Shown here: positions 59,915-64,000 of the stretch, piece after piece
Numbering within the stretch: the first letter of the stretch is position 1
How the letters are laid out: the number at the start of each line of letters is the position of its first letter
Source of the DNA: Nostoc linckia z4
GTDB lineage: Bacteria > Cyanobacteriota > Cyanobacteriia > Cyanobacteriales > Nostocaceae
Assembly: GCF_002608075.1 (NCBI RefSeq)
Contig: NZ_LAHA01000037.1
Span: forward strand, 42,370-106,369
Direction of reading: 5' to 3'
DNA: 64,000 nt
Program-made: the position numbers and the translations under genes
Notes under the pieces: generated by a model
Seen by the model: the letters and a program-made list of their open reading frames with translations, nothing else
Databases searched by the model: none
Told to the model about the DNA's origin: nothing

Positions 59915-62032
59915 ATGTCTAAAGTCAAGATAATCCCTGGACTGACACATCTGTGGGAGCAAACACTGGGCAAACCAGAAATTTGTGTAGCGGTGCTAGA
60001 TGGGTTAGTCGATCGCTCTCATCCCTGTTTCCAGGGAGCCGATTTGAGAGAAATTCCCGGCATGGTAGAATCTATCCCCAACCCAGAAGGGCTGATGCAT
60101 CGACATGGAACTCATGTTGCCAGCGTGATTTTTGGCCAGCACGGCTCGCCAGTGGAAGGAATAGCACCTCGATGCAAGGGTTTAATTATTCCCATTTTTT
60201 CTGACAAAGGTCGTAATTTATCTCAATTAGATCTGGCACGAGCCATTGAACAAGCAGTCAATTCCGGGGCGCACATTATTAATTTGAGTGGTGGGCAACT
60301 GGCTGACTATGGTCAGGCGGATGGCTGGTTAGAAAAAGCTGTGGCTTTGTGTAAAGAGAATAATGTTTTACTTGTGGCCGCAGCTGGCAATAACGGCTGT
60401 GAATGTTTGCATGTTCCCGCCGCCCTGCCGGCTGTGTTGGCAGTGGGAGCGATGGACGATGGCGGTCAGCCCATTGATTTTAGTAACTGGGGCGATACGT
60501 ATCAAACTCAAGGCATTCTTGCCCCAGGCGAAAATATTTTGGGGGCGAAAGCCGGAGGTGGAATTAAAGAGTGGACTGGCACAAGCTTTGCTACCCCCAT
60601 TGTCTCAGGAGTCGCAGCGCTGTTATTGAGTTTGCAGCAGCAACGTGGAGAAAAACCCGACCCGCAAAAAGTTAGAGACGCTATTTTACAAAGTGCTATC
60701 CCTTGCGAACTAAAAAACCAAAGCGATCGCCCCCGCTGTTTAGTCGGCAAACTAAATATTCTTGGCGCAATGGAAAAACTCAAAGGAGGAAAAATGTCAC
60801 AAGGACAAGAAGCCTTAACGGCCTCCGGTTGTGGATGCGGAGGTATTAGCAAGGGCGATTCTTTATACCCGATAAATTATATGAATCATTCAGCAGCAGA
60901 CAGTAGCATATCGCCTTCAGAAGTAGCGAGTTCTCAGTTTGACGGTGTCATGGAATCTGCGTCAACGGAAGCATCAACACCAGCCTTAGCCTCTGTTAGC
61001 AGTCCAACCCCAAACGCAATTTCCACTGAAGCAGCATCTACACCCGATGCAAATGTTTCTTTGCCCACTTCTGCCGATCTTGCCGCTTTTCAAAACCTTT
61101 TGCAATCCTACATAACATCACAAAATCAACCTATGTCTTATCCTGTTGCTTCCTCTGTCACTGCTAGCCAAGCTCCTAGCGATATTAATCCTGAAACTTT
61201 AGTTTACGCTTTAGGTACATTGGGTTATGACTTTGGGACTGAAGCTAGACGAGATTCCTTTAAACAATTGATGCCTGGAATTAGCATTGATAATACAGGA
61301 GTACCAGCAAATCCCTACGATGCTCGCCAAATGGTTGATTATTTGGCAGAAAATCCCTCGGAAGGTAAATCTTTAATTTGGACGCTGAACTTAGAACTCA
61401 CTCCAATTTATGCCATTGAACCCAAAGGAGCTTTTGCTAGAGATGTTTACGGGGTTTTACAAGAACTGCTTTCTGGGCAAATTCAACCAGAAGACGACCC
61501 AGAATATATAGAACGCGTTAGCATCCCCGGACTTTTAACTGGACGCACCGTTAAACTGTTTTCTGGGCAATATATTCCGGTAATTGAACCACAAAATACG
61601 CGGGGGCTATATGGTTGGAAGGTCAACACCTTAATTGGTGCTGCCTTAGATACAATCGGCACTCAAGTGGGAGAATCGCAAGAAGACAATGTTCGCAGAA
61701 CCTTGGGTGGCTTCCTCAACCGGATTTATTATGATTTCCGCAATTTGGGAACCACTTCTCAAGACCGCGCCTTGAATTTTGCCACCACCAATGCTTTCCA
61801 AGCAGCGACAACCTTTGCTCAGGCTGTGGCGGAAGGAATGGAACTCGATACCATCACCGTTGAGAGAAGCCCCTTCTGTCGGAAGGATAGTGATTGTTGG
61901 GATGTGAAATTGAAGTTCTTCGACCCAGAAAACAACCGTCGAGCCAAAAAAGTCTTCCGCTTTACCATTGATGTTAGCGATTTAATTCCTGTTACCTTGG
62001 GCGAAGTCCGTACTTGGTCGAGTGCTTACTAA
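59915..62032 (+). CDS. patA: PatA-type subtilisin protease with PatA/PatG C-terminal domain, 705 aa
   Basis: Serine protease that in cyanobactin pathways removes the leader before the core. Catalytic residues: Asp29 in VAVLDGLVD, His64 in HRHGTHVAS, oxyanion Asn in AAAGNNGCE (about 159) and Ser224 in GTSFATPIVSG. The catalytic domain ends near residue 290, followed by ASGCGCGG (characteristic of PatA/PatG), a Ser/Thr/Ala-rich linker (about 310-420), and the 280-residue domain shared with PatG C-termini (LVYALGTLGYDFG to LGEVRTWSSAY). No oxidase domain and no obvious PatG-type macrocyclase insertion. No clear RBS. 9 bases before the methyltransferase gene. Confidence 0.92.
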   Translation: MSKVKIIPGLTHLWEQTLGKPEICVAVLDGLVDRSHPCFQGADLREIPGMVESIPNPEGLMHRHGTHVASVIFGQHGSPVEGIAPRCKGLIIPIFSDKGRNLSQLDLARAIEQAVNSGAHIINLSGGQLADYGQADGWLEKAVALCKENNVLLVAAAGNNGCECLHVPAALPAVLAVGAMDDGGQPIDFSNWGDTYQTQGILAPGENILGAKAGGGIKEWTGTSFATPIVSGVAALLLSLQQQRGEKPDPQKVRDAILQSAIPCELKNQSDRPRCLVGKLNILGAMEKLKGGKMSQGQEALTASGCGCGGISKGDSLYPINYMNHSAADSSISPSEVASSQFDGVMESASTEASTPALASVSSPTPNAISTEAASTPDANVSLPTSADLAAFQNLLQSYITSQNQPMSYPVASSVTASQAPSDINPETLVYALGTLGYDFGTEARRDSFKQLMPGISIDNTGVPANPYDARQMVDYLAENPSEGKSLIWTLNLELTPIYAIEPKGAFARDVYGVLQELLSGQIQPEDDPEYIERVSIPGLLTGRTVKLFSGQYIPVIEPQNTRGLYGWKVNTLIGAALDTIGTQVGESQEDNVRRTLGGFLNRIYYDFRNLGTTSQDRALNFATTNAFQAATTFAQAVAEGMELDTITVERSPFCRKDSDCWDVKLKFFDPENNRRAKKVFRFTIDVSDLIPVTLGEVRTWSSAY

Positions 62033-62041
62033 TTATTTAAT

Positions 62042-63676
62042 ATGCAATTTTTGACTAGTAATCAAACTCATGCACCTCCTGATAACCACTGGCAAAGACA
62101 GCGTCAATTGTATAACTTGGCACGCTTTAACCAGAATAAAGATATTAGCGATAGTTGGGTGCGATCGCACAATCTGAATTTAGCCAAACAAGCCGGAATC
62201 AAGCCAGGGAATTACATTCTCGATGCTGGTTGTGGGGCGGGAATTCCGGCGTTGCAAATTGCTCAGGAATTCCCAGGAATCAGAATCGAAGGAATTACTT
62301 CATCCCAAACCCAAGCCCAAGATGCTAGAGGGCGGGTACAAGCGTCGGGATTAGGCGATCGCATTCAGATTCGCTTAGGTGACTTTAATTACCTGCCCTT
62401 CCCCAATGGAGTATTTGATGTCGCGTTTTTTAATGAAAGCATTAAATACTCCAAAAATCTCACTCAAGTTTTAGCAGAGGTCTACCGGGTGCTGCGTCCG
62501 GGAGGTCAGTTGTACATAACAGATTTGGTTAGTCAAGAACTACCTTTAACTGAGCAACAGCAGCGAGAATTGGCAAAGTTGAATCAGGATTTAATTTGCC
62601 ACATTTATCCTATTAGTGAATTAGCAAAAGCAGGACAACAAGCAGGTTTTCAAAATATTGAGTTTGGGGATTTCACCAAACAATTGCCCACAGGAGATAT
62701 GAGAAAACTGTGGCTGCTAAATCCTGCTGCTAATTTGCCAGTTTATTATGGAGAAATTAAAGCTAGTAAAGGTGTAGCCTCTCAAATCACCCCAAGTCAA
62801 AAGCTGGAAGTTCCCGTTCAAAGCCGGACTAGTCGTTTAGTTTATGCACTGGGTACTATAGGCTATGACTTTGGCTCCCAAGCACGGCGAGATTCCTTTA
62901 AACAATTAATGCCTGGAATTGCAATTGATGGCACTGTAATTCCAGCCAATCCTTACGACGCCCGTCAGGTGGTAGATTATCTGGTAGATAATCCTCCAGA
63001 AGCAAAATCTTTAATTTGGACGTTGAATTTAGACTTAACTCCAATTTATGCCATTGAACCCATTGAAGCTTTTGCTGATGATGTTTATGAAACCTTACAA
63101 CTGCTGTTAGCCGGACAAATAGAACCACAAGACAGTGATAATTTTATCGAACGGGCAAGTATCCCAGCAAGGCTGACAAATAGAACAGTCCAGCTATTTT
63201 CTGGGCAAATTGTCCCAGTAATTGAACCAGAAAATATCCGGGGGATGTATGGTTGGAAAATTAATAGTCTGGTGGATGCTGCTTTAGAGACGTTAGCAAC
63301 AGAAGGTGAAACAATCGAAGCCCAAAGAGCAAGAGTGCAGCGTACTTTGACTAGTTTCTTGAACCGCATCTACTACGACTTGCGAAACTGGGGGCAAACT
63401 GACAGAGACCGGGCGCTGAATTTTGCAGCTACTAACGCTTTTCAAGCAGCTTCTACTTTTAAAGAAGCAGTGGTGATGGGTCTGGAACTTGACAGCATTG
63501 AGATATATAAAAGCGCTTACTGTCGGTATGATAGCAACTGTTGGGACGTAAAATTGAAGTTTTTTGACCCAGAAAGTAGCCGTCGGGCCAGAAAAATTTT
63601 CCGTTTTACTATTGATGTGCGCGAGATCATGCCTGTCACCTTGGGCGAAGTGCGTTCTTGGGCTGCACCCAAATAA
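62042..63676 (+). CDS. SAM-dependent methyltransferase fused to a PatA/PatG C-terminal domain, 544 aa
   Basis: Residues 1-250 are a class I methyltransferase: motif I ILDAGCGAG (59-67), acidic end of strand 2 in RIEGITSSQTQ, motif II FDVAFFNESI, and the YRVLRPGGQLYI motif. Residues about 262-544 duplicate the C-terminal domain of the preceding protease (LVYALGTIGYDFGSQARRDS, ANPYDARQVVDYL, NRIYYDLRNWG, LGEVRSWA). Starts 9 bases after the protease stop; translationally coupled. Probably O- or N-methylates the peptide, as linear cyanobactins carry methyl groups. The shared domain may dock the precursor. This fusion is not one I know from described clusters. Confidence 0.9.
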   Translation: MQFLTSNQTHAPPDNHWQRQRQLYNLARFNQNKDISDSWVRSHNLNLAKQAGIKPGNYILDAGCGAGIPALQIAQEFPGIRIEGITSSQTQAQDARGRVQASGLGDRIQIRLGDFNYLPFPNGVFDVAFFNESIKYSKNLTQVLAEVYRVLRPGGQLYITDLVSQELPLTEQQQRELAKLNQDLICHIYPISELAKAGQQAGFQNIEFGDFTKQLPTGDMRKLWLLNPAANLPVYYGEIKASKGVASQITPSQKLEVPVQSRTSRLVYALGTIGYDFGSQARRDSFKQLMPGIAIDGTVIPANPYDARQVVDYLVDNPPEAKSLIWTLNLDLTPIYAIEPIEAFADDVYETLQLLLAGQIEPQDSDNFIERASIPARLTNRTVQLFSGQIVPVIEPENIRGMYGWKINSLVDAALETLATEGETIEAQRARVQRTLTSFLNRIYYDLRNWGQTDRDRALNFAATNAFQAASTFKEAVVMGLELDSIEIYKSAYCRYDSNCWDVKLKFFDPESSRRARKIFRFTIDVREIMPVTLGEVRSWAAPK

Positions 63677-63716
63677 GCTAGATTATTTATCAAGCAAATA
63701 TTAACTTTGGACAACT

Positions 63717-63917
63717 ATGAGATTACCAAAACTTGCTCCTCCAGTGAAAAGACCGGATATCATTTATCCCCACCGTTCCGTGGATGTAATTAACGGCAGA
63801 GTAGAAGATTTGGTTCACATTCGCATGGATTTATTACACGGAGCTAACTATAACGATCCTCCAGCCTTTAATTACAGTGCTTGTTCTCAATCTGGCTATG
63901 GATGTGGCGGTTGGTGA
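63717..63917 (+). CDS. Small peptide resembling cyanobactin PatC/TenC-type protein, 66 aa
   Basis: Begins MRLPKLAPPVKRPDI, which resembles the start of PatC/TruC/TenC-type small proteins of cyanobactin clusters as I remember them. The tail has NYSACSQSGYGCGGW, with two Cys and several Ser/Gly, an arrangement that could also be a substrate. Same strand as the methyltransferase, 40 bases on, so probably in the operon. PatC function is unknown. Distinguishing a PatC-like accessory from a second precursor needs homologues. No recognition motif like LSEEEL is present. Confidence 0.6.
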   Translation: MRLPKLAPPVKRPDIIYPHRSVDVINGRVEDLVHIRMDLLHGANYNDPPAFNYSACSQSGYGCGGW

Positions 63918-63919
63918 AT

Positions 63920-64000
<81 letters not shown>

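Overview
The window looks like chromosome of a filamentous, probably heterocyst-forming cyanobacterium close to Nostoc/Anabaena. The evidence is psaA and psaB, psaX, ndhB, an RRM-type Rbp protein, an HstK-type Ser/Thr plus histidine kinase, a CYP110-like P450, many GCGATCGC (HIP1) palindromes (for example 4013-4020 and 4460-4467), and intergenic DNA crowded with short tandem repeats and small inverted-repeat elements. I saw no tRNA, rRNA, CRISPR array or complete insertion sequence.

Layout. 1-5.5 kb: the 5' part of topA (minus), a two-gene unit of unknown function with a decayed copy of its 3' end, an rbp gene and ndhB. 5.7-11.6 kb: a minus-strand signalling island with a PAS histidine kinase, a MetOD1-like protein, a second kinase, a FIST sensor and a receiver-kinase hybrid. 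12.3-20.7 kb: a sesquiterpene synthase-like gene, a CYP110-like P450 and a convergent 1930-residue HstK-type kinase whose C-terminal kinase module resembles those of the signalling island. 21.4-26.6 kb: a response regulator, lipA, psaX, a LivH-type permease and a hybrid kinase. 26.7-28.9 kb: larE, convergent with a radical SAM enzyme and its small double-glycine peptide (a candidate orphan RiPP). 29.2-34.9 kb: an SGNH hydrolase, a small HTH protein, an orphan DNA methyltransferase, cyanase, DUF433 and a PemK/MazF-type pair, spaced by MITE-like repeats. 35.1-39.8 kb: psaA-psaB. 40.4-53.2 kb: a lipoprotein with Pro/Thr repeats, glutaminase, a GNAT/WD40 membrane fusion, HAD proteins, a thioredoxin/NHL protein, an AtzG/AtzE-like pair split by a DUF4328 gene, and a Uma2 protein.

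53.7-63.9 kb is the most distinctive region: a cyanobactin-type RiPP locus with unusual parts. On the minus strand lie a precursor with an LSEEEL recognition element but no cysteine, a PatD/TruD-type heterocyclase, a stand-alone ThcOx/SagB-type oxidase and a LamG-domain protein. Divergently on the plus strand lie a PatA-type subtilisin protease, a SAM methyltransferase fused to the same C-terminal domain that ends the protease, and a PatC-like small peptide. The divergent promoter carries a patterned array of 9-bp repeats. The expected logic is leader recognition and heterocyclisation by the D protein, azoline oxidation by the oxidase, leader removal by the protease, and methylation by the fused enzyme. 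The product is not predictable from the sequence alone.

Coordinates of starts were revised where an upstream extension is made of repeat DNA or lacks family similarity. Family assignments come from recognising motifs and remembered homologues, not from a database search.
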